Source: Nitrospira sp. CG24D
GTDB taxonomy: Bacteria > Nitrospirota > Nitrospiria > Nitrospirales > Nitrospiraceae
Assembly: GCA_002869855.2 (NCBI GenBank)
Contig: NEWQ02000004.1
Span: 23,040-81,084 of the forward strand
DNA: 58,045 bases
Reading direction: 5' to 3'
Shown: one piece after another, positions 17,637 through 25,866 of the stretch
Position numbering within the stretch: position 1 is the stretch's first letter
How the letters are laid out: every line of letters begins with the position of its first letter
Position numbers and translations under genes: made by a program
Notes under the pieces: generated by a model
Told to the model about the DNA's origin: nothing
What the model saw: the letters and a program-made list of their open reading frames with translations, nothing else
Database searches by the model: none

Positions 17637-18301
17637 TGCTCAAAGCCATTGTTTTTGATTTTGACGGGACCCTCCTTGAGTCCGCCGAGATCAAGACCGA
17701 GGCATTTGCCGAGCTGTTCAACGAGTATCCCCAACATCAACGCAGGATTGTCGACTACCACCTCGCCCATGAGGGCATTTCACGCTATGTCAAATTTCGT
17801 GAAATCTATCGGGATATTTTGAAACGGCCGCTCGGGCAGGAAGAGGAGGATCGGCTGGGCTTGACCTTCGGGCGATTGATTGCAGACAAGATCGCTGTGT
17901 GTCCATTGGTTCCCGGGGCGTGGGCGTTTCTGGAGAATGTCGCCAGCCAATACAAGTGTTTTATCGCGTCAGGTACTCCGGAAGTGGAGTTACACCCTCT
18001 TGTGGCTCAGCGAGGTCTGAGAAAGTTTTTCGACGAAGTTCATGGGGCACCGACTCCTAAACCGGAAATTCTCCAAGGCATTCTGCGGCAGCACGTTCTG
18101 GATCCTTCAGAGGTACTCAGTATTGGCGATGCGCTGAGTGATCTTGAGGCTGCGCAGACTGAAGGGCTCCCTTTTGTGGGACGGGTTCGTGCGGGAGAGG
18201 CTGCCATTTTCCCTCACGGGAAAACTGTGGCCCTCTTTCATGACTTTGATGAATTGGAAAAGGGATGGAACACGATCCTGGCTCAGATCCGGAGGCCATG
18301 A
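17636..18301 (+). CDS. HAD superfamily hydrolase (phosphatase, PGMB/Gph-like)
   Basis: The 221-residue protein begins with the HAD motif I FDFDGTLLES (nucleophile Asp8 and acid/base Asp10), has an alpha-helical cap (~15-85), motif II around FIASGTPE, the Lys in TPKPEIL, and motif IV in SIGDALSDLEAA. These proteins remove phosphate from small sugar phosphates or act as phosphomutases. Its ATG overlaps the epimerase stop by one base, so both enzymes probably work on the same precursor. A dephosphorylation step is what a ulosonic-acid or heptose route would need, but the substrate is not determined. Confidence 0.87.
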   Translation: MLKAIVFDFDGTLLESAEIKTEAFAELFNEYPQHQRRIVDYHLAHEGISRYVKFREIYRDILKRPLGQEEEDRLGLTFGRLIADKIAVCPLVPGAWAFLENVASQYKCFIASGTPEVELHPLVAQRGLRKFFDEVHGAPTPKPEILQGILRQHVLDPSEVLSIGDALSDLEAAQTEGLPFVGRVRAGEAAIFPHGKTVALFHDFDELEKGWNTILAQIRRP

Positions 18302-18388
18302 GAAGCCTGGTGGATTCTTCGTGGCCCATATTGGCCTCGGTAGCCGTAATGCCCATTTTGATTCGATATCTGGGGGCCGATTCCGCCG

Positions 18389-20422
18389 ATGTCTACAATT
18401 GAAAACTCTCGACACTTGGTGATTTCGGATAGCGGGCCGGAGGCTTGGATCGGCCAAGTATGCGGTGTTCCTTCTTCGATGCCGATCTTGGAAGTATTGC
18501 CCTTGGGAATGAGCCAAAGCCGGTATCGAACCCGTTACGGGTCTGAACTTGAGGGAGTCCGGACTTGGGGGTTTGCCGACGTGACGCGGCTGGTTCCTCA
18601 GGCACGTGCCGTAATTCGGGATCGTGTGCCGCAACTCATGGTGCAGCTTCGCAGCAGCCGCATTGGCGGCAAGACCTCTCTTCTTGATCGTTTTCAGCGT
18701 CGAGGATTCAACGGGTGGTGGTTCCTTGAGGTATCAGAGAAGAGCGCCTACCGTGGATTGTTGATCAATCGCATGTACTACCTGGCACTTATCCAGTCTC
18801 TTCTTGCTTCCACAACCTATCAGAAGGTCTGGTTTTGTTTGGAAGATGAGGTCTTGTCCCGGTCGCTGAACGAAGGCCTGAAGTTGTTATCCATTGATTG
18901 TACTGCGGTGAAGAGCACAAGGCTGTGGTCGAAACGTGGGGTCGGGGCGTGGCTGATTCTTCATCTTTGGAATGCTCTGGGTATTGGGATGCTGCATGTA
19001 TTGCAGTTATTGCTGATCAGCGGGCTAGGAATCGTCAATCGAAGGTCGCCGCCTCCGCAAAGTGTACTCTTGTTCAGCTTTTACCCGCGCATGTGGAGTG
19101 CGCCCTATGGGGCGAGCGCCACGGAGTGGTTTTTCGGGGATTTGCCGAAGTTTTTTTCCGGTGCAGTGTCGCACTGTTATGCAGTGTGGTTGACGGTATG
19201 GCCGCGAGAAATCTGGGCAAAGCGCAAAGAGCTGAGGTCGTTCTTTTCCACTCAAAAGGCGCTGTGCCTCTCGCAGTACGCAGGCGTCGGGGCTCTTGCA
19301 AGTCTCTTCGACCCGAGATGGTGGATGATGCATGTGCGGTTGGCCCGGAGGTGGCCGCCAGCCAATGAATTTCGACTGGGGCCGTTCGATGTGGGGGAAA
19401 TGGTAAGTGACGAGTTACATCGGTCACTTTCGAGTACAGAGTTTTTTCGTGATGTGCTGCTCGTGGATGCATGGGAGCGCCTCACGCGTTCCAGCCCGGT
19501 AGCCGCCGTATTATATCGGTTGGAGTTCCAGCCTTTCGAAAACGCTATCTTGTACGGGGCTCGGGGGAACACCCGCACGATCGCGTTTCAACACTCGCTC
19601 TTCGGGAATAATTATCTCCCGTACCATTTTGTTCCTGGCGAACTGAGCCATGTTTGGGACCGAGGCGCCATGCCGCTGCCGGGATTGATCATCACATCCG
19701 GTGAGTTTGGACATATGGTGATGCTTAAAAATGGCTGCGCGCAGACATCGGTCGAAGTGTGTGGTCCCGTACGATATCGTGAGTTCTTCAAGCGGTACGG
19801 GCAGCACCGCGACAGGCGAGACGAGGCAAGAAAGCGATTGGGTTTGGATCGCGAAGCAAAGACGCTGGTTGTTGCGACAGCCGTATCGAGACCGGATGCA
19901 GAAGCACTGCTCGAGGCTCTGGGTGAAGGAGTGGAGCATTTCGGTAACCTGATCGTCATGTTCAAAAGTCACCCTGCCCTCTCACTGGACAAGGAGTTTG
20001 AGAGGATTGTGGGGGTTCGGCTCGGAGGCGCAAGATACCGGCTCCTGGCGTCGGGTGAGGAGCTCTACGATGCACTTTCGCTTGCGGATGTCGCCGTCGT
20101 GAATCCCTCCACTGTGGCCCTTGAAGCCCTTGTGCTAGGGGCTCTTCCTGTCATTTTTGACAGTGGTGTGGTGTTTGACCCGAAAGTTTTGGAGTCAGAT
20201 GAATGGGGGGGGGTGATTGCATCCAATGCTGAGCAACTAAGCCAAGCCTTGGGAATCGTATTCGGGGCGTATGAAAACCTCGAGGCCGTTAAGCAGGGAT
20301 TACATATACAGGCTGAGCGCTGGCTCGATCAGCCTCAGAAGGATCCGTACCCGCGATTTGTTGAGGTATTGAGGAAGCATGGAATAGTTCCTAAGTTGGG
20401 ATCTGCGGAGAACGAATCGTGA
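18389..20422 (+). CDS. Large surface-carbohydrate biosynthesis protein, GT-B-like (resembles LIC13510 family)
   Basis: The 677-residue protein is not a classical glycosyltransferase by motif but has a transferase-like C-terminal half. One hydrophobic segment lies near residues 190-220 (LILHLWNALGIGMLHVLQLL). Downstream, TIAFQHSLFGNNYLPYHFVP, GLIITSGEFG, a KSHPAL block and the acidic ALSLADVAVVNPSTVALEAL segment resemble the nucleotide-sugar-binding halves of CDP-glycerophosphotransferases and of a surface carbohydrate protein family described from Leptospira (LIC13510). A nine-G tract at codon ~606 (20205-20213) lies between this block and the C-terminus. The stop overlaps the next gene's GTG start (GTGA). 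It is probably a peripheral membrane transferase; the reaction is unknown. Confidence 0.65.
   Translation: MSTIENSRHLVISDSGPEAWIGQVCGVPSSMPILEVLPLGMSQSRYRTRYGSELEGVRTWGFADVTRLVPQARAVIRDRVPQLMVQLRSSRIGGKTSLLDRFQRRGFNGWWFLEVSEKSAYRGLLINRMYYLALIQSLLASTTYQKVWFCLEDEVLSRSLNEGLKLLSIDCTAVKSTRLWSKRGVGAWLILHLWNALGIGMLHVLQLLLISGLGIVNRRSPPPQSVLLFSFYPRMWSAPYGASATEWFFGDLPKFFSGAVSHCYAVWLTVWPREIWAKRKELRSFFSTQKALCLSQYAGVGALASLFDPRWWMMHVRLARRWPPANEFRLGPFDVGEMVSDELHRSLSSTEFFRDVLLVDAWERLTRSSPVAAVLYRLEFQPFENAILYGARGNTRTIAFQHSLFGNNYLPYHFVPGELSHVWDRGAMPLPGLIITSGEFGHMVMLKNGCAQTSVEVCGPVRYREFFKRYGQHRDRRDEARKRLGLDREAKTLVVATAVSRPDAEALLEALGEGVEHFGNLIVMFKSHPALSLDKEFERIVGVRLGGARYRLLASGEELYDALSLADVAVVNPSTVALEALVLGALPVIFDSGVVFDPKVLESDEWGGVIASNAEQLSQALGIVFGAYENLEAVKQGLHIQAERWLDQPQKDPYPRFVEVLRKHGIVPKLGSAENES
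20205..20213 (+). repeat. G9 homopolymer inside LIC13510-like gene
   Basis: A second run of nine G residues, within the codons for Trp-Gly-Gly-Val near residue 606. Loss or gain of one base would remove the last ~70 residues and unlink the overlapping downstream start. It matches the length of the tract at 17075. Confidence 0.95.
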
Positions 20423-21609
20423 TCGCGGGTCTCAACATCGTCTGTCTCGCCGGATGCGAATGGGATTTTACCTGGCAGCCGACGCAGGAAATCATGCTTC
20501 GGCTGGCCAAGGCCGGCAATCGAGTGCTGTACGTGCAGCCTACCGGAACACGTACGGTGAAGTTCTCGGACTGGCGGCGAATTTGGGAACGGGTGAGGGG
20601 CAAAGTTGCCGGTGTGCAGCGGTCCTCTGCGTTACCTCCTGAACTCACGATTTACTCCCCGCTGGTGCTTCCGTTCCCCTACTCCCGTGTAGCGCGTTCC
20701 ATCAATCGCTGGATCTTATTCCGGAAAATAGAAAGATGGCTTGGAAGACGGATCGGCCTGGATGTCATTTTCTGGTTCTACTTCCCGTCCCCTCTCAATG
20801 CCGATGTGATGCGACGCGCGAAGGCGAGTCTCTCGATCTATCAGATCATGTCTTCAGCCGAAGCCGTCCGTCCGCATCCGGCATTCATCGAGGCGAATGA
20901 TGCCATGCTGGAAGGATGCGACCTGGTTTTGGCCAATAGCGGACGATTGCGAGTGCAGGCCAGTCGGCACAATACCTCCGCACATTTGTTTCGGGCGGGC
21001 GTCAGCCTTGAGTTATTCGAGACCGCACGAAGATTTGAAAAACCTGACGATCTTCAGGGTATCGACGGCCCGATCGTCGGGTATGTCGGCGCGCTTCACG
21101 AGTGGGTCGATCTGGAACTGATTCGGGCCGTAGCCGCATCGATGCCTGATTTTCAATTCGTTCTCGTAGGGCCGATTGTGCGGGATGTCGAGGTTCTTCG
21201 AGGCCTTCCCAACGTTCGATTCCTGGGACAGAAGCCCCATGGAGAAGTGCCTCGATATGTTCGTTTCTTCGATGTGTGCATCATTCCCTACGTCCGTGAC
21301 GCCTATACGGAAACGACTTATCCGGCCAAGCTGAACGAATATCTGGCGCTGGGTAAGCCTGTTGTGGCCACTCCACTTCCCGAGTTGGTGGATTACAATC
21401 AAGAGTTTGACGGAGTGTTGCGCCTGGCAGGGGATGCACCGGCATTTGCGTCGGCGTTGCGTGAGGCTGTCGAAGGTAATGCTCTGGAAAGGCAAGCGCA
21501 TTACCGCTGTGTGGCGGGGAAGAACGCATGGACGACGATTGTGGAAGCCATGTCCGGACTCATTGAAGAAAAGCTCCGGACTCGCCGCAATGCAGGAAAA
21601 CATGCCTGA
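20419..21609 (+). CDS. Glycosyltransferase, GT-B fold (GT4-like)
   Basis: The 396-residue protein follows the pattern of retaining GT-B glycosyltransferases that begin with WDFTWQPTQEIMLRLAKAG. The C-terminal donor domain has IVGYVGALHEWVDLELI, FVLVGPIV and the family's acidic block in TYPAKLNEYLALGKPVVATP. No signal peptide is seen, so it should be a cytoplasmic, membrane-associated enzyme extending a lipid-linked glycan. The GTG start overlaps the preceding stop (GTGA). Sugar donor and linkage cannot be deduced. Confidence 0.87.
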   Translation: MIAGLNIVCLAGCEWDFTWQPTQEIMLRLAKAGNRVLYVQPTGTRTVKFSDWRRIWERVRGKVAGVQRSSALPPELTIYSPLVLPFPYSRVARSINRWILFRKIERWLGRRIGLDVIFWFYFPSPLNADVMRRAKASLSIYQIMSSAEAVRPHPAFIEANDAMLEGCDLVLANSGRLRVQASRHNTSAHLFRAGVSLELFETARRFEKPDDLQGIDGPIVGYVGALHEWVDLELIRAVAASMPDFQFVLVGPIVRDVEVLRGLPNVRFLGQKPHGEVPRYVRFFDVCIIPYVRDAYTETTYPAKLNEYLALGKPVVATPLPELVDYNQEFDGVLRLAGDAPAFASALREAVEGNALERQAHYRCVAGKNAWTTIVEAMSGLIEEKLRTRRNAGKHA

Positions 21610-21618
21610 GATTCGGCC

Positions 21619-22590
21619 ATGGTCGTCTTAGTAACGGGCGCCACGGGATTTATCGGGCGCCATCTCATACCGAAACTCCTTGAGCAGCACGCATCGATCA
21701 GGGTGGTGACGCGTGACCCGCGCCGGCTGCCGGTAGAGTGGCGAGGTCTGGTCGAGGTGGTGGTCGGCAGCCTGACAGAGCTGAGGGTTCAGGCCGCCGC
21801 GACGAAGGGAGTCGGCCTCATTTATAACCTGGCAGCTGAGCTTCGTGACTCCTCCCTGATGAGAGCCATCAACGCCGAGGCTGTGCGAGGATTGATGGAG
21901 CAGGCCGCGCAGGCGGGTGTGAGGCGCGTCGTTCATTTAAGCAGTGTCGGGGTCATCGGAGCGAAGGGAGCAGGGGTGGTGACGGAAGGCACGCCATGTC
22001 GCCCCCGGTCGCTCTATGAGCAAACCAAGCTCGATGGTGAGCGAATCGTTCAAGAGTATGCGCGATCGAGAGAGATCGAGGGAGTGATACTCCGCCCCAC
22101 CATTGTCTTCGGCGATCGGAAAGAGGGCGAAGGAGACAGTCTGCTAAGCTGGTTGCGAGTCGTGCGACGGCAAAGGTTTGTGTTCTTCGGGAAGCACGGC
22201 GTGGCAAATTATATCTATGTCGGAGATGTGGTGGAATCGTTATTGAGGCTCTCAGAAACTCCAGTCAGCGGGACTGCGGTCTATATTGCCGCGGATCCCG
22301 TCCCGATGGTTGAATTCGTACGAGCAATGGCCCAGGTCTTGGGCGTACCGGCTCCCAGCCGTCGGCTCCCGTTATGGGCGGCCTATGCTCTTGGAGCAAT
22401 CGGCCAGATCTTCAATCGTATGTTCGGAATGTCAGCGCCGTTGACGTTGCCTCGGGTTCGCGCCCTATCCAGCAAAACCATCTTCAGTGGAGACAGGCTT
22501 CTCATGGAGCTGGGGGCGCCATTTCCATATGGGTATCAGAGAGGACTAGACCTGACGGTGCAATGGTATCGATCGGTCGGTCAACTATGA
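21619..22590 (+). CDS. NAD-dependent epimerase/dehydratase
   Basis: The 323-residue extended SDR has the NAD-binding loop GATGFIGRH (7-15), NLAAELRDSSLM, the catalytic Ser in HLSSVGVIG and the Tyr-x3-Lys pair in LYEQTKLDGE. The last ~100 residues contain a basic and partly hydrophobic tail (LPLWAAYALGAIGQIFNRMFG), as in SDR relatives that act on lipid-linked or steroid-like substrates. It may therefore modify a polyprenyl-linked sugar, comparable to the epimerases that convert undecaprenyl-PP-GlcNAc; this is a tentative idea. It lies 9 nt after the preceding glycosyltransferase and before a YdcF-family membrane protein. Confidence 0.82.
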   Translation: MVVLVTGATGFIGRHLIPKLLEQHASIRVVTRDPRRLPVEWRGLVEVVVGSLTELRVQAAATKGVGLIYNLAAELRDSSLMRAINAEAVRGLMEQAAQAGVRRVVHLSSVGVIGAKGAGVVTEGTPCRPRSLYEQTKLDGERIVQEYARSREIEGVILRPTIVFGDRKEGEGDSLLSWLRVVRRQRFVFFGKHGVANYIYVGDVVESLLRLSETPVSGTAVYIAADPVPMVEFVRAMAQVLGVPAPSRRLPLWAAYALGAIGQIFNRMFGMSAPLTLPRVRALSSKTIFSGDRLLMELGAPFPYGYQRGLDLTVQWYRSVGQL

Positions 22591-22662
22591 TCGGGAGCCC
22601 TCTTGTTTGCCTCCTGCATGTCTGCTCCATTCTGAATAAGGGCGCGAGTGTGTTGATGTCGG

Positions 22663-23355
22663 GTGAGCGAGGCATGCGAGTGCGCGTTTCAGCGAACGTT
22701 TAGACGAACGGGCCTATTTGTGTGGACTCGAAGAAAGCTCCCCCTCATCGTTTCTGCTACCTGTCTGGCGAGCCTTGTGCTGGCAATGTTCTGCTTTGTC
22801 TATGCCGCATCCCTCCTGGTTGGCGAGACCGCTCCCAAACAGGCGGATGTCGGGATCGTCCTGGCCGGTGATTTCAGCCGCGCGCTCTATGCATCCGACT
22901 TGTATCATCGAGGATTTATACCGAAAGTCTGGCTGTCCCGCCCGGAGCGTGAGCGGCCGCTGCGGCAGTTGGATGCTCTCGGAGTGCCCTATCCCCGCCA
23001 GGAGGAGGTGAGTCGCGCAGTGCTTCTGCGAAAAGAGGTGCCTGCCGACCGTATCGAGCTATTTGGCCATGGGGTTGCCAGCACGATTGAGGAGGCCCGG
23101 GCCGTGGCCGAATTTCTCGGGCAGCGCCCGGACATCCGGTCCCTCTTGTTGATTACGAGCCGGTTTCACGCGCGCCGTGCCGAGGCGATCTTTCGCACGA
23201 TCCTTCAGGCTTATCCGCATCTCGAGATCCATGCGGTCGGGTCGCCGTATGACGGGTTCGTCGTCGATCACTGGTGGAAAGATCGGGATTCCGCCCGGCA
23301 GGTAGTTCTCGAGACGGCAAAGTGGCTGCTCTTTTGGGTTTCTACGGAGTTTTGA
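22663..23355 (+). CDS. YdcF/SanA (DUF218) family membrane protein
   Basis: The protein of up to 230 residues has one hydrophobic segment (about 28-54, LIVSATCLASLVLAMFCF) followed by a soluble DUF218 domain: DVGIVLAGDFSRALYASDLY, then an E(E)AR helix (TIEEARAVAEFL) and LLLITSRFHARRAEAIF. YdcF-like proteins are linked to envelope and periplasmic functions, and the hydrophobic anchor places the domain on the periplasmic side. The GTG at 22663 is one possible start; a GTG at 22720 would begin just ahead of the membrane segment and is equally plausible because neither has a good ribosome site. Its presence among glycan genes suggests a role in envelope assembly, not proven. Confidence 0.78.
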   Translation: MSEACECAFQRTFRRTGLFVWTRRKLPLIVSATCLASLVLAMFCFVYAASLLVGETAPKQADVGIVLAGDFSRALYASDLYHRGFIPKVWLSRPERERPLRQLDALGVPYPRQEEVSRAVLLRKEVPADRIELFGHGVASTIEEARAVAEFLGQRPDIRSLLLITSRFHARRAEAIFRTILQAYPHLEIHAVGSPYDGFVVDHWWKDRDSARQVVLETAKWLLFWVSTEF

Positions 23356-23404
23356 TGTTCCCGGATTGGCATTCGACCGGCGATCGACAGGGATCGGAGT
23401 TCTG

Positions 23405-24583
23405 ATGGGGGGGAAACGGCCGATTCGTGTTCTGCAGGTGTGCACCATCTTCTTAACGGCGCAGACGTTTATTGCCCCGGTCCTACGCTATTTGTCTGGA
23501 CGTGGTTACGAGGCGGCTGTCGCTTGCTCTCAGGAGTCAGCGGCGGACGGACCGGTCTCCCCGGGAAGCAGGAACATCGAAGGATGCCAGGTGTTTTCAG
23601 TTGCGATCCCACGGACGATTCGGCCGCTCCAGGATCTTCCGGCCATTCGGCAACTGTGTCGGGTGATCCGCGAATTCAAGCCGGATGTGATTCACACGCA
23701 GACCTCGAAGGCCGGTATTGTCGGACGGCTGGCCGCCCGGCTGGCCGGCGTCCCCGTCATCATTCATACGGCCCATGCGTTTCCCTTTCACGCCTATCTG
23801 CCGTGGCCGGTTCAGTGGGCGTATATCTGGATCGAACGATGGGTGGCCGGCTGGACGGATCTGATAATGGTGGACACCGAGAGCGTGCGAATGGACGGGC
23901 TGCGGCAGCGGATCGTTCAGGACGCGAGCCGGATTGTGACTGTGCCGATGGGCGTGGACTTGACGCGATTCTCGCCTTCTCTTGGCGGACCTGGTACTCT
24001 CCGTGACGCGCTTGGTTTGGGGAGACAGGCTCTGGTTGTCGGGACCGTGGCCCGGTTAGTTCCCGACAAGGGGCTGGAATGTTTCCTTCGAATGGCCGCC
24101 ATCATTCGTGCTGAACGCGCGGATGTGAAATTCCTGATCGTCGGGGAGGGGCCGCTCCGCCAAAGTCTGGAGCAGATGGCCGAGTTGATCGGGATCGGAC
24201 CGGACGTGGTGTTTGCCGGTCACCGGACTGATATTCCCGAGCTGATGCAGGCCATGGATCTGTTTGTGTTGCCGACGAGACGCGAAGGCTTCGGCGTGGT
24301 GTTTGCCGAAGCGATGGCCATGGGGAAGGCCACTGTCGGAAGCGACATTGGTCCCATTGCCGAGGTTTTGGAGGATGGAGTCACCGGCTATCTGGCTCCA
24401 GCCGATAACCCCGAGGCGTTTGCGGCCCGTACCTTGGAATTGCTGAACGATAACGCGAAACGGCGCACATTTGGTGAAGCGGGCCGGCGCCGCGTCGAGC
24501 AACTGTTTAGTCAGTCCCGGATGTGTGAGTTGATCGAAGGGCATTACCGGCGGCTGCTGGCGCAAAAAGGATTCGTCCTGTGA
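23405..24583 (+). CDS. Glycosyltransferase family 4 protein
   Basis: The 392-residue GT-B enzyme starts MGGKRPIRVLQVCTIF with the acceptor-side HTAHAFPFHAYLPW segment, then the donor domain with VVGTVARLVPDKGLECFLRM, LIVGEGPLRQ and the nucleotide-sugar-binding FVLPTRREGFGVVFAEAMAMG (E-x7-E motif). The start at 23405 is supported by a GGAG seven nt upstream; an in-frame extension to 23366 lacks this. The start codon runs into a G7 tract. It directly precedes a phosphoglycosyl transferase with a GTGA overlap, suggesting it adds a sugar soon after the first membrane-bound step, in the manner of PglA or PglJ, but the order is inferred. Confidence 0.9.
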   Translation: MGGKRPIRVLQVCTIFLTAQTFIAPVLRYLSGRGYEAAVACSQESAADGPVSPGSRNIEGCQVFSVAIPRTIRPLQDLPAIRQLCRVIREFKPDVIHTQTSKAGIVGRLAARLAGVPVIIHTAHAFPFHAYLPWPVQWAYIWIERWVAGWTDLIMVDTESVRMDGLRQRIVQDASRIVTVPMGVDLTRFSPSLGGPGTLRDALGLGRQALVVGTVARLVPDKGLECFLRMAAIIRAERADVKFLIVGEGPLRQSLEQMAELIGIGPDVVFAGHRTDIPELMQAMDLFVLPTRREGFGVVFAEAMAMGKATVGSDIGPIAEVLEDGVTGYLAPADNPEAFAARTLELLNDNAKRRTFGEAGRRRVEQLFSQSRMCELIEGHYRRLLAQKGFVL

Positions 24584-25206
24584 GTCGGGACGCTCAACTG
24601 ATTCTGAAGCACGGAAGTGATCGTGTGGCGGCGACCTTGCTTCTCCTCCTGCTTTCCCCATTTCTCATCGGGCTGTCACTCCTCATTCTCGTCAGCAGTG
24701 GGTGGCCGGCTTTGTTCATCCAGGAACGGGTTGGGAAAGACGGGCAACTCTTTCGGTTGTATAAGTTCCGTACGATGGTGCGGGATGCGGTTCGGCTCGG
24801 GCTTGGAACGACGGTCGGGAAGTCGGATGACCGGATCACCTGGGTAGGCGGGTGGCTGCGGAATTGGAGCCTGGATGAGCTGCCGCAGGTGCTGAATGTG
24901 TTGAAAGGCGACATGAGCCTCGTCGGGCCGAGGCCGACATTGGAATATCAGGTCGCGCAGTACACCCCGTTTCAACGGAGGCGGTTGGAGATGAAACCCG
25001 GGATTACCGGTTGGGCGCAAGTGAACGGCCGGAACGCTCTACCATGGCCTCAACGCATCGAGCTGGATGTCTGGTACGTGGATCACTTTTCGCTCTGGCT
25101 TGATCTCCGGATCCTATGGCGTACGGTCGGGGTGTTTCTCCGCCGCGAGGGGTTGTACGGCGCCGGAGGTGTCAATGATGATTTCAGTTCTCCGAGGCAG
25201 CCGTGA
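24580..25206 (+). CDS. Monotopic phosphoglycosyl transferase (PglC-like initiating sugar transferase)
   Basis: The 208-residue protein matches the small single-domain bacterial sugar transferases that place a phospho-sugar on undecaprenyl phosphate. A hydrophobic re-entrant helix (about 17-39) is followed by FIQERVGKDGQLF, the KFRTM motif (62-66), the catalytic Asp99-Glu100 dyad in SLDELPQ, and SLVGPRP then KPGITGWAQVNGRN. This is the size of PglC, not the long WcaJ/WbaP form. It lies directly before PglD-like and PglE-like genes, so UDP-N,N'-diacetylbacillosamine is the probable donor. GTG start overlapping the preceding stop (GTGA). Confidence 0.92.
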   Translation: MSRDAQLILKHGSDRVAATLLLLLLSPFLIGLSLLILVSSGWPALFIQERVGKDGQLFRLYKFRTMVRDAVRLGLGTTVGKSDDRITWVGGWLRNWSLDELPQVLNVLKGDMSLVGPRPTLEYQVAQYTPFQRRRLEMKPGITGWAQVNGRNALPWPQRIELDVWYVDHFSLWLDLRILWRTVGVFLRREGLYGAGGVNDDFSSPRQP

Positions 25207-25862
25207 ATAAGAAACGCGTCATTATATTTGGAGCGGGCGGGCACGCCAAGGTTGTGGTGGATGTCCTCGAGCAGATGGGGATCTATCAGATCGTGGGACT
25301 CGTTGATGATAGCGTGGAGCTGAAAGGAACGGTCCGAGGCGGCTACTCGGTGCTCGGGACCAAAGACGATCTGGCCGGAATGAGCGGAGCAGGCATCGAG
25401 GGGCTCATCGTGGCCTTAGGCGATAATTATCGTCGGAAGCTTATGTTCGAAGAGGTTGAGCGGATGGGATTCAGGTTTGTTTCGGCGATTCATCCGTCAG
25501 CCGTCATTGGCAGCCGGGTCAGGATTGGAGCGGGAACCTTGATGGTGGCTGGAGTTGTCGTCAATGTGGATGCTGAAATCGGCGAGAACGTGATCGTGAA
25601 TACCGGGGCCACGATCGATCACGATTGTCGGATCGCAGCCCATGTGCACCTGTCCCCGGGCGTCCACCTGGCCGGTCGTGTGTCCATTGGAGAGGCGTCT
25701 CATCTTGGAATCGGCGCTGTGGTGCTACCCAATATCTCAGTGGGGAGGCATTGTATCGTTGGGGCGGGAGCGGTGGTGCGGGAGAATTTGCCTGACAAGG
25801 CCGTGGCTGTCGGCAATCCTGCCAGAATCATCAAACAGAATGAGGTGGCCCTTGGGTTCTGA
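25203..25862 (+). CDS. PglD/NeuD-like sugar O/N-acetyltransferase
   Basis: The 219-residue protein has an N-terminal Rossmann-like nucleotide-sugar domain (IIFGAGGHAKVVVDVL, 6-21) and a left-handed beta-helix with hexapeptide repeats, including NVIVNTGATIDHDC with the likely catalytic His (~140) and GARAVV-type turns, as in PglD and NeuD. PglD N-acetylates the 4-amino group of UDP-2-acetamido-4-amino-trideoxyglucose to finish UDP-diacetylbacillosamine. Its place between a PglC-like transferase and a DegT aminotransferase strongly supports this role. The GTG start overlaps the preceding stop (GTGA). Confidence 0.92.
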   Translation: MNKKRVIIFGAGGHAKVVVDVLEQMGIYQIVGLVDDSVELKGTVRGGYSVLGTKDDLAGMSGAGIEGLIVALGDNYRRKLMFEEVERMGFRFVSAIHPSAVIGSRVRIGAGTLMVAGVVVNVDAEIGENVIVNTGATIDHDCRIAAHVHLSPGVHLAGRVSIGEASHLGIGAVVLPNISVGRHCIVGAGAVVRENLPDKAVAVGNPARIIKQNEVALGF

Positions 25863-25866
25863 TGGA

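Noticed and set aside
22374..22703. 109-codon plus-strand frame overlapping the epimerase end and the YdcF start
   Set aside because: Out of frame with both supported genes and lacks any family features.
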